Shown piece by piece: positions 21,377 to 34,215 of a stretch of 64,000 nucleotides of DNA (the stretch's first letter is position 1; each line of letters begins with the position of its first letter). The position numbers were made by a program, and so were the translations under genes. Below the pieces are notes generated by a model, which was not told the origin of the DNA, ran no database searches, and saw only the letters and a list, made by a program, of their open reading frames with translations. The DNA comes from Zeus faber (Eukaryota > Chordata > Actinopteri > Zeiformes > Zeidae), in the NCBI GenBank assembly GCA_960531495.1, contig OY482864.1:8477644-8541643 (forward strand). The letters are read 5' to 3'.

Positions 21377-23969
21377 TGTGTTGGGCCTTACCTGCCATTG
21401 CCGTCAGCTTCAGCGGAGTTACCAATTTAAACACCTCAGGGTGAGTGTTCCCTCACAAATACGAGCTTCTGTGTGGTCTGTAAAGCGGTTGTGTTTTGTG
21501 TAGGTAGGCTGCACTGACAAGAGCAGATTGTGCTGAGATGAGAGATGATGTGTTGATGTGTGAAGTGAGTTTCCGTCTAAATTGGAGTTTATTAAGTTGT
21601 AAACGAAGAAAAAGAGAAATAGAGAATAGAGACAAGAGAAATAAGAAATAAGTTAAAAGACAATTAAGTTGAAGTAAAAAGTAATAGTAGAATGTCAGAA
21701 ATAGTAACATAAAGGAAGCTAAATAACCATGCAAGATTAATGAAGACAGGGCCCGTATCTTCTTAATGGTAAGACATGTGTACATTAGCTGCTGTGTGAA
21801 AGTTGGCCGTCAGAAAATATAGTATAGTCAAATCTGTGTAAGAAAAACAAAGAGGAAACAACCCTGGCCAGGGGAATTGGCTATATATGAAATAAGATGA
21901 AAAAGATGGAAGTGAAGTAAAAAAGAGTTAAATGTTAAAGGCTTAAAAGAGGAAATAAGATGAAAAATAAAGTTTGAGAAAAGTGGAAAACGGGGCTGAA
22001 CCAGCCTAGGAGAACTAGTGTACATTGAGCATGCATGATGAAAGAATCTGATTAAAAAGATAATTTGTTAAAAGTTTGGCCAAAGTCAAAATTTCGATGA
22101 AATTAGAGAATTATAAATGAGTCGACTTTAAAATATAAAGTTAAGTGCTGTTGGAGTTTTTGGAAGATCAGACGTACTGGACAGACATGTCTGTGTGTGT
22201 GTCTGTGTGTGTGTCTGTGAGTGTGTCTGTGTGTGTGTGTGTATGTGGGCTGCTGCTAAAGATTTGTGAAGAGATCTGTGTAATGTTCGTGTGTATGTGT
22301 AAATGATATATAGAATGTATGTGTTATTAAATAGGTATACATAGGTGGTGAGTGGTTTGAGTAATACATAAGAATAGACATTTTTGCCTCTTTAGCGATA
22401 AAAATATATGAGCCTTTTACAGGACGTTTATACATTTGATAAAACATATATGAGCCTTTTTAAGGAAGTTTGTGCATTTGACAAAAGACATAAGCCTTTT
22501 ACACAATGTTTTTACATTTGATAAAAATATGAGCCTTCTGAGAGAAGGAGTAGAGCAACCAACAACAGTTTGTTTACACATGCCTGTACACATTAAAAAA
22601 AAGAAAGAAAAATCTCCTTTTGTAAGTAGGATTTGTGGATTGTTTGATTAGTGTGTGGGTTCTTTCTCTTTGTCTTTTTCATGCTTGTTGTGTGTGTGTG
22701 TGAATGTGCTTGCTGTGGGTTTTGTCTGGTTAAAAGAACAGATAGTCTTGTTGAAATGGAAAGAGAAGCTGCTTTTGGCTGCCAGAAGATAGGTTTTGTG
22801 TTTCGGCTGCTGAGTGAGAGAAAACAGCTCTGACTGTTGTGAGTGCTCTTTGACTCTGTGCGCAACTGCATTTGGGTTGGGCTGATCCTAAAGGGAGCTA
22901 AGACAGGATGTTCACTCGCTGACAACTAGTCTATACTGGAAGCAAGGGGTGGTGCTTCATACAGAGTGGGAAATTAGTTAACTCCTCCTGACAAGAGGGG
23001 CTGTGAAGAAGACCCCCTCTCCTTTTCTTTCTCTCAGTATGATAGAAGAAAAAATTAAAATAAAATTAAATTTAATAGATAAATAGAATAAAAATAATTA
23101 ATTGAAGGTGATATCAGATTGACTAATACACTCTTTAGACTTTAAATGCATTGTATGAATAAAAGGAAGCATTGCTTTATTTCAAATGCACGAGAAATGA
23201 AAAAGCTGATAATGCATGTCTCACTGAATTGTATTACAGTGTGTATAAGAATTTAGAGTGAGCCTAAGACACTGAACTCTTGTGTCCTTTTTCTTTTTTC
23301 TTTCTTCCTCTCTTTTACTATGCTGTGTGAGAGCTGGGGGTAAGACAGAGAAGATAGAATCTGTCTGAATTGGATCATCCAAAGGGCAGATGACAAGACA
23401 TCTGGCAGTATTTCACAGACACTGGAAGCTGGCGGATGACAGCACATAGGAATCCTGAATCCAGTTTGAACAAGGCCAGTGTGGTTTTATCCACAATTCC
23501 ATACATTTAGTTACAACCTACATAATTGATACATGTTTAGCTTATTTTCACATATAGGCTTACAGAAGTTATTTTTCATATATTAAATTTGCAATTATTT
23601 AGTGGGAGACTTGGCAACGGACTGACTAATTAAGGCATTTGCCTAATTAATGGAGTATTATTGATTTGATTGATCACTTGTGGAAAAGCTGATTTGATTT
23701 AAATACTGTTGAGTGCTGTGAATATTGGTTTCATTATCTGAGTATGGTTTACCTTGATTGAGGCTCTTTTGAGATTGAACATTGATATAATTTTGACAAG
23801 TTAAGATAAATGTGTATGATCAGATGCATCAGATGTGAACAAGTGGATTTGCTTTCATAAGTGGGAAGCTATTGGTCTCCTTTGGGGTTGGTGAATTCAG
23901 TTGTTTTTTGTTGAGTGTGATTACACAGTGCTTTATAAATAATTTTTAAATAATTTGATTCGATTTACA
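21377..23969 (+). other. Long retroviral leader, no gene seen
   Basis: About 2.6 kb between the primer-binding site and the first gag-like codons, full of stops in all frames. A splice-donor-like CAGGGTGAGT lies near 21431. It contains TG-rich (22188-22247) and 41-bp tandem repeats. It may be a long natural leader or decayed foreign sequence. Confidence 0.6.
22397..22540 (+). repeat. 41-bp tandem repeat in leader
   Basis: About 3.5 imperfect copies of a unit containing ATATATGAGCCTTTT and TACATTTGATAAAA, starting near 22397, 22438, 22480 and 22520. Confidence 0.8.
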
Positions 23970-24474
23970 ATGAAAGAAAACAAGAGGGTCATTATGATGT
24001 CAAAAATGGATACTAAAATTACAAAAGCAATCACTCCTGTTGATGTAGTGCGAAATAATCCCCTTATTAAAGATATCAGGAAAATGGAGCAAGCCTTGGC
24101 CTGACATTGAACAATCGTGGCCAGTTGAAGGAACTCTTAACCCTGATGTGATTAAAACAATGCAGGTGCTTTTGTCCACATATAAAGTAAATCAAAAGAA
24201 AGGTAAGAAGGGAATGAGACGCACAGAGAAAAGACAAACAGAACTTGGCATTCTGCAGCTGTTCGAAAAGAAGGGACAGAAATTATTCGAAGCCGCAAAA
24301 GAAAAACGGGAACGGAGTATACAAGAAGTGAAGAAAAATTATAAGGAAACAGAAAAATTGATGGAAAAGATTAAGGCACCCTTCTCACATACAGCATCTG
24401 TAAAGAAGCCCCCGCCTTATGAGAAGGAGGTGAAGTGGACTTGTGGAGTCAGCCCAACTGGTGAGAGTTGAAAC
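23970..24474 (+). pseudogene. gag remnant (matrix-like N-terminus)
   Basis: Begins at ATG 23970, is open for about 44 codons, meets a stop near 24100, and continues in another frame to 24471. The second part is lysine- and glutamate-rich with a predicted coiled coil (EKKGQKLFEAAKEKRERS). It ends with a proline-rich PPPYEK that resembles a PPxY-type late-domain motif. Capsid, nucleocapsid zinc knuckles and protease are missing, and the sequence passes directly to RT. Matrix identity is inferred from position and composition only. Confidence 0.6.
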
Positions 24475-26155
24475 AGCGACCAGGAACCAAACCTCATTGG
24501 AAGAACCAGTACCCACTAAAGGAGGAGGCAATCAAAGGGATTGAACCACAAATTGAAGGACTGTTAAAAGCAGGTGTAATGGAAATATATTCAGATCCTT
24601 AGAGTAATACGCCTATATTGCCTCTAAAGAAGCCAGATGAGTCCTATCGCTTGGTACATGATTTAAGAGCGGTAAATGAAGTGGTGGCGGACTTTCCAGC
24701 TGATGTACCAGATCCACATACCTTGTTAGCCCAAATTCCTCCAGAGGCTACACACTTCACAGTGTTGGATTTGTGTGGAGCATTTTTCAGTGTACCACTG
24801 AGCGAAGAAAGTCAAGGGTTGTTTGGATTCACATACAAAGGACAACCCTTCAAGTACAAGAGGCTCACTCAAGGATTCAAACATAGCCCTCACATTTTCA
24901 ATAAAATGTTGCAAGATGACTTGTTTGGGATTGATCAGATTTTGAAAAGTACTGTCATTCAGTATGTGGATGACATCGTCTTCTGTTCACCAGATAAGGA
25001 AACTTGCCATGATGACTCAATCAAACTTCTGCAGCTATTGGCAGACAAAGGACACAAGGCCTCTCAGAAGATGCTGCAGTATTGTCAAGAAAAAGTAGTT
25101 TATTTGGGTCAAACAATAACCCATGGACACAGAAGCATCTCTGAGAGTCATTTGGAAGTCATTCGAACGGCACCAAAGCCCAGAACAGTCAGAGAGATGA
25201 TGACGTTTCTCGGTATTGCGGGATATTCTTCAGTCTGGGTAGAAGATTAGGCCTGCCTAACAGGGCCTTTGAGAGCCATGATAAAAGAGACTGGGAATGC
25301 TCAACTCCATTGTAACCTCACCTGGACGCAGGAAGGTCTTATGGTATTTGAGAAGATCAAACAGAGGTTACAAGAAGCTCCAGTGCTAGCGTTGCCAGTC
25401 TATTCTAAGAACAGTTCTTTGTCAGCCTGTTTCGTATTATTCTACTGCCTATTCAGAAGTCGAATTGGGGCTACCCCTGTGCTACAGAGCAATGGTGGGA
25501 GTTTATCTAATGTATGATAAAGCATCATCAGTAACTATGGGTTACCCAGTGACAATTCTTACCCATCATAGTCTCAGAAATCTTTTAAATTTTGGTAAAT
25601 GTACATTGACTATGTCTAGGCTAAGAGACTATCATAGGCTCTTAGAGCATGAAGATGTCACCTTAGTAAGGTGTGTCACGGTAAATCCAGCTGAGAATTT
25701 GCCAACACCAGAGGATGGCGAGCCACATGATTGTGTTCAGAAAGTAGAGAGATATGCAAAGCACAGATCAGACTTGCAAGCTTTCCCACTGCAGGTGTCA
25801 GATGTGGAGTATTGGACTGATGGGTCCTGCTATCGAATAGGAGATACATTGAGTGCTGGTTACGCAGTAGTCAAAGGCCAGGGAACTGAATTCGTTGTTG
25901 AGAAAGCAGAAGTAATACCACAACCTGCTTCAGCACAGCTTGCTGAGCTTGTGGGCCTGACTGAAGCTTGTCTATTGGCTGAAGGCAAGCGAGTGACAAT
26001 ATATACAGATTCTGCATATGCACATAATGTTTGTCTTTTATTTGGATCAGTGTGGAAAAATCAAGGATTAAAGAAAACCGATGGTTCTCCGATACAGCAT
26101 CATGCTCAGATAATGAAATTGTTGCATGCAATGATGAAGCAAAATAAATAGCTGT
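24475..26155 (+). pseudogene. Retroviral pol: reverse transcriptase and RNase H
   Basis: The RT start is recognisable (QRPGTKPHWKNQYPL). A stop lies at 24600, then an open frame of 210 codons carries the motif A region FTVLDLCGAFF, the region LTQGFKHSPHIF, and the catalytic YVDD at about 24965. A stop near 25248 and a frame change near 25465 break the connection and thumb domains. The RNase H part in the last frame shows the acidic residues in TDGSCY, AELVGLTEA and YTDSAYA, and it ends early at 26150. The likely role was copying of the viral RNA. It is non-functional as read. Confidence 0.9.
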
Positions 26156-26159
26156 AGCT

Positions 26160-27323
26160 AAGTGTGCAGCACACAAAATGGACATGTCAAGGGTTACACA
26201 AGGTAACAAAGCGGCTGATGAGGCTCCAAAAGCAGTTACAGGAGCAAACAAAGCAGGCAAGGTTCTTCTGGTCACCCATGAAGTGGACTTGGAAGATAAA
26301 ATCATGCTCAGAGATGTGGTCTCGATGCAAGAAGCTGCGTCAGCCATAGATAAACAATTATGGTTGGACCGAGGGGCCACTCAAGATTCTACGGGTCTGT
26401 GTAGAAATCATGAAGGACTGATGGTAGCAACCCCCGACCTACTAGGTCTGATGATTCAGGAAGCACATGGGTTAGCCCATGTTGCAAGGGGGGAAGTAAG
26501 GAGAAAAATCACGAAAGAGTATGGTTTTTGGCACCGTACTTGCTTGAGCAAATTGATTGTCATAGACGGGGTAGGTGGGGGTGGTAGCTCAGGAGGTAGA
26601 GCTAGTAATCTAAAGGTTGCTGGTTCAATCCCAGGCTAGCATGCTGTAGTGTCCTTGAGCAAGACACTTAACCCCTAATTGCTCCTGATGGCTGCATCCA
26701 TCAGTGTTTGAATAATTGTAAATCACTTTGGATAAAAGCATTTGCTAAATAACTTAATGTAAAAGATACATGTTAGTCATTGTGGATGGATGTCCAAACA
26801 AGCATAAAGATGCTCAGTCAGTTGCCAAGTTTTTGTGTCGTGAGGTCATAAGCAGATGGGAACTTCCAGATTGCATATCCTCAGATAATGGGAAAGAGTT
26901 TGTGGATAGAACAGTAAAATTAATTCTGAAAAAAAAGGGAATTAAATGTCTAGGAGCTGTTTATCATCCGCAAAGCCAAGGTGTTTGTGAAAAAATGAAT
27001 TGTGTGCCGAAAAATCGCATTGTTAAAATCTGTCAGCACACAGGTCTGAATTGGGTAGAGGCACTTCCATTGGCATTGATGGTGTGTCGTTCAAGTGAGC
27101 TCCATGATTTGCGCATTACACCCCATGAGTTGGCTACGGGTAGACGGATGCCAACACCTTGTTTGTGCACAAGTGGAAAGGGTTCAAGTTTAGCCCTTTT
27201 AGAAGAAGAAATGCGAGTGTACGTTAACTATATGGCTGCACTGCATAAGAGAATATACACATATGTCTCTGACAGGCAAAAACAAGAGGTGACTACAAGT
27301 GTTCTTATTATGATCCAAAATTA
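26160..27323 (+). pseudogene. Retroviral pol: RNase H end and integrase
   Basis: The end of RNase H (CAAHKMDMSRVTQGNKAADEA-like) is followed by a linker and the integrase zinc-binding region (HGLAHVARGEVRRKI). A SINE at 26571-26757 splits the gene. The catalytic core resumes at about 26765 with VIVDGCPNKHKD, the second aspartate in SSDNGKEFVD and the glutamate context YHPQSQGVCEKMN. The C-terminal domain is partly readable before a stop at 27322. The first core aspartate appears to be present in VDG. Broken by the insertion and frame changes. Confidence 0.88.
26571..26757 (+). mobile_element. SINE inside retroviral integrase
   Basis: Complete-looking tRNA-derived SINE. The A box is TAGCTCAGGAGG, the B box is TGGTTCAATCCC, and the body reads AGTGTCCTTGAGCAAGACAC. 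The tail reads CTTTGGATAAAAGCATTTGC. It must post-date the provirus. No clear target-site duplication was seen. Confidence 0.85.
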
Positions 27324-29850
27324 GTGAATGTGAGAGAGGATGGAGTGCCAACAAGGCCAGACTACGGATACAAAATTGTGACTCTTGTGGTACTAAATGA
27401 AAGTAAAATTGTAGAGCCCGCGGTTGGTAAAGAAGTAGGAAAATTGACAACTGAAGTATCAACTCTCCCACCAACTGAAAAAATAAAGCAGACCTCTTTA
27501 GTTCTGAAAGTCACTAATGTTGCAGAGGTATTGTGGTTAACTACTGCTGCGCCTCAGATGATTTCTACAACTCCAATTTCTGCAAACAGTGCGATTAGAA
27601 CTGAATAAGGAAATGCAGCTCACCTTCCATGTAAATGAAGTAAATGGAATACTGGTGGAAATAATCCCCCTAAATAGAAAAATGCGCGTGGTGAAGACAT
27701 AGCGCTAACAGAACATGATGTTAGCAGTGTGCCTCTCGATCAACGAAAGTATTTGTTGTATAATGACAGGAGATGGGTTAAAGTTAAAGATGACTGTTCA
27801 CTTGTCGTAGGTAATTTCCTATGGAAAGATCAAGGATAATATACATGCACATATTTGGATCCAGAGTTTAAATATATCCCAAGGCAAAATTATTGGGAAG
27901 CAGGATATAGAACTCATAAGATAATGCTTGTAGTAAAAGGTCTGGTAACTAAAGAAATAAGTACGATTGCTCAAGAAGTTCAAAAGCAACTAGATACACC
28001 AAGGGTGACTGTTGGACCGATGACATCTATTACCTTAGCTTGGGGAATAACTAGTAGTATTAACGTATCATCGTCAGTTACTACTCTAGCTACAACATTG
28101 GCAGAAAAGGATGTTACAACAATGATGATGACAACTTCTACGTCTGTAACTCCTGGTAATCATACAAGTGAGGTTGTGAGGATGAGATCCACTACAAATA
28201 AAACAATGACGACCTTTTCGGTGTCTACAAAGTCTGTAGATAAGACGCTGACACCTATCTCAACATTCCCATCATTTAAGAAGTTGGTAAATATAACTCA
28301 GAAGTCGATGGTGAAGTTGGAAATTAATTTGAACAATAGCAAGGAGAGCTCTGTAATTAGAAAGCCAATTGCTGAGGAGGTTGATAGGGATTCAGGTGAA
28401 ATAGTTCAGATGACTATGTTGGATGTGGTCAATGATTTTCCTGATCCTGAGTGGACATCAGAAGACATGACTGAACATCTTCATGCTTTACAGAAGCGAG
28501 AAACCCTGTGGAAAGCATATGGGTTTGACTCCTCGGTGCTGCAAATAGCAGACCTGTGGGCAAAGACAAATCTGTGGTTCCAATCGATAACTCACTCCGT
28601 TAGAATGACTACTAATTTGAATTGTCCATATGTGGTGAGAGTTCCAGCTTCAGGCACATGAACTTCAATTCTAGAGATGGTACTGGAACCTTTGCCGCCT
28701 GAATGTTAAAGTAATGCGTTATCACGGCTGCTATTCAAACAACAAGCAGCGAATGAAGTATGGATGACTGTGTCGGTCCATCTATTTAGACCTCAACGTA
28801 GTTGTTCCTGGTTGAAAGAATTATCCTATTTAAATCATCTTGGTAAGTATGAAGATATTAGAACAGCAATACCTGATGCTATGGAAGTGACACCAGTGAA
28901 AGGTAGAGCTTGTTTTTGTTCAAATGATACTCATGGTGGAGATGGTATGTTTATGGGGATATGAGAAGGTGAAATCTACATGAGGCTATTTGGACAAAGT
29001 GCACAAAGGACGGTTGATGACACATATACAGTGACCTTTCATGCACCACATCGTCGACAGAGTTAAAATTTAAGCGTAAAGAATCAAACTTTACCAGGTA
29101 ATGTGATTATAGGAACATTTAAAGATATTTGGTGGGTATGTGGTGATAAAGCACACTTATCCTATACCTATACTTCCTTATGATGTTTTTGTTATCCGGA
29201 AGGGACAAGAGCCAGATGAGGGTAACTCTACAAAGACTTCCGAAAGTAGGAAGAAAAGAGACTTGGCACAGTTTCACAATTTGGAGTCTTACCATTGGAG
29301 GATATCTTTAGGAGAAAAATGGGCCATAGTATTGTTTCCATGGTATGGGGTCACATTCTTAGCTGATCATATTGATAATATCACATATACCCGACAAGAT
29401 TTTGTAAATGAGACCATAACAGGGTTTGAATATTTGTCAAACACCCAGAGGAGTCATCGATTGACGTTGCTGAAACACGACATGGCTCTTTATTATAATT
29501 TGGCCAAACAAGGTGGCCTCTGCGTGGCTTTATATCTAACTGGAGATGCCTGTTATACGTTGATCCCTGATGTTGCAGATAACATGACTAATGTCATAGA
29601 TGCGTTGAAACTTATAAGTGATGCGTTTGGGCCATCAGAAGGAGCTGGGTGGTCAGCTAATGCTTGGTTGCAAGATAAATTAGGACCGCTAGGAGCTATA
29701 GTAGTTCAGGTTCTGGGGGCTGCTCTTCTATCACTGTGTGTGATGTTTTGTTTTTGTACGGTGTTGTTGACCTTTGCTAAAGCCATGATATTGAGAATGG
29801 GTAGGAGTTGTAATGCTGGGAGAAAATGTTCAGATGCCACTATTGGGTAA
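27324..29850 (+). pseudogene. Retroviral env (surface and transmembrane parts)
   Basis: Env is spread over several frames. Surface-subunit-like sequence lies at 27324-27608, 27855-28661 (268 codons, Thr/Ser-rich with several N-glycosylation sequons) and 28764-28964. The last frame (29140-29850) has a furin-type site RKKR (29248-29259) and a transmembrane subunit ending in a long hydrophobic segment (about 29690-29775) and a short basic tail. The segment before the membrane anchor has KQGGLCVALYLTGDAC, at the place of the gammaretroviral immunosuppressive region. Its cysteines are not in the usual CX6CC spacing. Stops between the pieces prevent a full protein. Confidence 0.85.
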
Positions 29851-30863
29851 TAATGACGTCAGTGAAGATGAGGAGGAAATAGTGATGAAGGTGGAGCTAA
29901 CACTATTAGAGAAATATCCATTCTGAATATCTGATTCCGTCATAGACTCAATATTATTTTTTGACTGGAAAAATGCATGGACAAAGGGGGGAAAAGGAAA
30001 ATGTTAATCATATATTGGAATAATGTTAAAGTATAATGCAAAAGTGAAATTATTATACTGTATTTGATGGTTGTGCAATATACTGGCTGGTGATTTTTTC
30101 TTTCAGGGCCAGTCAGTGTCCAGAGACCCTAACAGCCTAATGGACTTGAACACTCAAACATGGACATTCAAAAATGAAATGTGAAATATCATTGAAAGTT
30201 GATGGTGTTAAAAAGCAACAGTTCAATACATACATATGTGTCCTGCATGTTTTTTATAATATTGGAGTTTATTTATTACAATGTAACCTGTATTATTGAT
30301 TAATATTCTAAACTCTACACTAGATATTTTTTTAGCAAGACATATAACTTTGATTTAGTATTGTTTTCTTTGGAGTTTTCTGTAATAGGGTGAAGTAAAT
30401 ACATTGGGACCTCAGGTATTTTCTTTTTTTGCGGTCCTGAGGGACATTGGTGTTAGGCAGGGAAAGGTCCACTGGAAGGTCTGATGGGTCGACCAGCCTG
30501 ACTTTGGCAAATTTTTGATTTATTTCCGAGGTTATAAATGTATGCATATATATGTAACATCCTATACAGTTTTCGAAACCCTTCTTCTTTTTCTGTTAAT
30601 TGATTTGGAGTACAATAGGGGGTTGCCTGTGGCAGAGGGACCGTCAGAGAATATTCCTGTCTAGATTGTTTGATGGATGTATTAAGAAAGGAAGCTGCCT
30701 GATGGGTTTTTTCGCTCTCACACTCCACAAATTTATTGTATTGCTACGAGTAAGCATGGTCAGAAGGGTATATTATAATAATTTTGTTTGTTAGTATGTG
30801 ATTTCAGCCAATTAACATCAGAAGTTCATTACTCTTCTCTCTATCGAGACTTTGTGTAGTCTC
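29851..30863 (+). other. Retroviral 3' untranslated region
   Basis: About 1 kb between env and the purine tract with no supported gene. The - strand frames at 30332-30728 are not convincing. Confidence 0.6.
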
Positions 30864-30876
30864 GAAGGGGGGAAAT
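30864..30876 (+). other. Polypurine tract
   Basis: GAAGGGGGGAAAT directly before the 3' LTR, where retroviral plus-strand synthesis starts. Confidence 0.85.
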
Positions 30877-30877
30877 A

Positions 30878-31257
30878 TGAGGTGTCTGGAATATTTGGGG
30901 TGAAGAGGGCACTGATTTCCCAAGAGAGAGCCCATTGTATAATATAATTACCAACAGATGTTGCCAGGGGCCCCGGTGATAAGGGAAGTAGATTATGCTT
31001 AGATTTATGTCAGAAAAGGGCTGAACTGTGACCTATGTAGTGGAACCAGATGTGTTACGTTATATCTGTACAAGTATATAAGACAGAGTCTTCTTCCATT
31101 CGGCAGAGACTGGATTTGGCTTCTTTCTCTCCCAGACATCCATGGCAAGTCTGGTTTGATGCTGTTCTTCCTTGTAATAAACAAATTATTATAATCAAGT
31201 CGGCGTCAGCGGAGATTCCTTCTTGATCAACACATCATCGACAACAAAGAAACTACA
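30878..31257 (+). repeat. Retroviral 3' LTR
   Basis: 380 bp, collinear with the 5' LTR from TGAGGTGTCTGGAATATT to ACTACA. It lacks the 27-bp duplication. AATAAA lies at 31176-31181. Followed by CCAC, the presumed target duplication, and U3-unit sequence. Confidence 0.93.
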
Positions 31258-32580
31258 CCACTGACTGACAAACTGCAGATTAAAGCGACCCTTTAATCCC
31301 TGTAAAAATATCCTCCAACCACCAGTTGGAGCAGTGAGCATCTCATTATGGAGCAGCGTAAGCAAGGCGAGCGGCTAAGAAGACACTCTGAATGTGGAAA
31401 TTATTGGGTCCATCCCTGATTTTTGGCATTTACACAAAACTGATATATTGCGCCATCACCTCGGGTTATCACACATATGTCTGAGAGTCCTTCAAGATAG
31501 TTTGTGTGGTAAAGTGTGCTGTACTTTGTGCACTTTTACTATTTAGGTTTGAATAGCACTTGGCCAAGGATGGCTGCGTTTTGGAAAGGACCCCACTTTA
31601 CAGAAGTCCCAATGAAAACCACGAGCAGGGAACCAACCTGGGCTAGAGAAACCCTGAGTGAGGAGGACTTGTTGCGACAAAGCTTCCCACACTCTGCCCC
31701 AACGAAGTGAAGATCATACTTTTAGGGATAATTTCTATAGTCTTTGACTTGAGCGATGTCGTGTGAAAGTCTGAGGGTGAAGTGGACAGCGAGTCATGAT
31801 TCAGTTCATACACTCGTTGTCATTGATGACGGTTCCTTGTTCCCTAGTGGAAGTCGGAGGAAGGAAGCATGGTCAGAGTGGTTGGGTATCTGTGTTAAAA
31901 TAAATACTGCTGTTGATGACAGAACAATGCTCTCTAAAACTACAACATTTTGTGTTGTGAATCGATTTCCCATGTGGAGCATCATTCACATCACTCGTGG
32001 GGGATATGTGCTGGTTAAATGACTGTAGCGGAACAAACCTGACTTAATCGTTCACGTAATCATTCCCGTAACAAAGCAAGCTTCGAGCAGTAGTTCAGTT
32101 AGAAGTACTTCATTACTGTATATGAGAACAACTGTACCGTACTTCCATTTTCCACTGCTTTTTTTTCCAGTGCTTTTGATCTGCACTCCGATGTACCGCG
32201 CTGTTTACTTATGGAACGAAACAAAACACTGTTCCTAATGCAAACACTACCTCATTCACGCTCTTACTTTGTACCCTTGCGGAGTGCTCAGCGGCACACA
32301 TGCTACACCCTATACATTATATATAATGTATAATATATATTACTGCTCCGGAGCAGTAGTTCAGCTGGAAGTACTTGGTGAATTTGATACGCGCATCGGT
32401 TCGGTGAGATAACATATCTAAATACGAATGTGTTGATGAATTGCGCCATATACTTTTTTTTTCTTTTTGTTTTTTACCTGTGCTGTCAGCATGCTGGGGA
32501 TACAACGCAGAGTATTTGTATGTCATTACATTCAGGACAGAGTTAGTCGGCAAGTGGACTTGAAGTTCTCAACCTGCAAT
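31258..32580 (+). repeat. U3 array, segment beyond the retrovirus
   Basis: Continues the unit broken by the provirus, starting CCACTGACTGACAAACTGC. It contains U3 copy 11, its promoter region, A-box-like pieces at about 32090 and 32350, and the AT-rich end of a diverged unit. The array ends near 32450-32580. Confidence 0.82.
31710..31882 (+). pseudogene. U3 snoRNA pseudogene, copy 11
   Basis: The 5' domain and the 3' hairpin are readable (box C TTGATGACGGTTCC, end AGAGTGGT, box D CAGA). About 40 bases including box C' are deleted between GTGTGAAAGTC and TGAGGGTGAAG. Box B is GAGGGTGAAG. Confidence 0.85.
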
Positions 32581-33129
<549 letters not shown>

Positions 33130-33179
33130 TGTCCACCGGTGAGAGTACATGACTTATTCCCATTGGTACTGATGGAGAA

Positions 33180-34215
33180 GATCAGTTATATGTCGCTGCG
33201 CCTCCAAGCAGGAGGCTTAGCGGAACTCCACAGCCCCGTGGACACCCTATAGCCACAGGAAAGCCCCGGGTACCCTGCCCTGCGGCCACAGAAGACCCCC
33301 GGGCCCCCAGAGAAGCCAGAGGGCTGTGGAGCAACCCCCGGACCCAGCCCCGAGGAGCATGACCCAGTCTCAGGGAGCACGAGGAGACCCCGCACCCCAG
33401 GGGCGCAGACATACAACCAACCCCCGGGTGCAGGCACAAGACGCAGCCGCCGACATAGAACCCGGGCCATGGGCGCAAGAGGGGCCGTGGGCCCCGTGCT
33501 GCCCCACGGCGACAGACCGACAGCCCGCTCGAGCCGCCCGCACCCACAGGCGAGCTGGCAGGACCCCATGCCCACCCATGCCCCGCACAAGGGGGAGGCC
33601 CGCCCCACCGCAGCCGACCAGATGCTCCACCCGGTGTGAGGGCCAAGTGCCCATACACGTAGCAGCGTGTGCCCAGCATGGGGCACCTCGATGTTACAGC
33701 CCCCCCCGGCGACACCGCCAGGCCGCCAGGTATACAGGCCCTCCACCACCCCCAGCACCCGAGGCACCTGCAGTGGAGAAGCCGTGTTGCATAAGAAAAA
33801 GGCCAACAGCCGTCCACCACACCCCAACCCACACCCACAACGGCATGCAGTCCCCTCAGGGGCCCCGGAAGGCCCCGGAAGGCACCTGGAGGCGCTCTCC
33901 GCAGCCCCGCCAGGTCACAGCACATCCCAAGCCACCAGGCGCAAGCCGTCTGCACTCCAGCCAGGCCGGGGGGGCCCTAGGGCAAACCCAAATCACTCCC
34001 TCCTGTCCCGCAGACCCTGGTCCGATGGAGTGTTGTTAGGAGTAGGATTTGTGTGCCAGTGTATGTGTTCGAAGCTAATGTGAGTGGGATTCAAATTTTG
34101 GGACGGACGAGAAGCACGCTTGGACAAGAGCATGACAGGCAAGATGGCAGCTGCCCGCCGCATCCCCACCCACAGAGCCTGCACCCTGCCCATCCCATTA
34201 AAATGAAAGGAATTT
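33180..34215. repeat. GC-rich unclassified repeat-like block
   Basis: Very C- and A-rich on the + strand, with long open frames on both strands (237 codons +, 257 codons -). They overlap one another, are dominated by Pro, Arg, Ala and Gly, and show no domain. The open frames follow from base composition. The end (34030-34215) is less biased. Possibly the 5' part of an unrecognised element. Confidence 0.45.

Larger units (their letters stand above)
20952..31257 (+). mobile_element. Endogenous retrovirus, defective provirus
   Basis: A 10.3-kb provirus with paired LTRs, a primer-binding site, a purine tract, pol and env, flanked by CCAC on both sides (20948-20951 and 31258-31261). It inserted in a U3 unit. 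The two LTRs differ by roughly 5 percent by hand count plus one 27-bp indel, so it is not very recent. Gag is reduced to its N-terminal part, protease is absent, pol and env carry stops and frameshifts, and a SINE interrupts integrase. The pol and env layout is gamma-like (class I), but fish epsilon-like groups are possible. It cannot encode a full virus. Confidence 0.92.

Noticed and set aside
22397-22540. Possible CRISPR-like array
   Set aside because: Short imperfect tandem repeats without spacers, in a eukaryotic retroviral leader.
25871-26380. 169-codon - strand frame
   Set aside because: Antisense to retroviral RNase H and integrase, with no domain of its own.
33182-33955. 257-codon - strand frame and overlapping 237-codon + strand frame
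   Set aside because: Both strands are open at once because of extreme base composition. No domain, and no sign of a gene.
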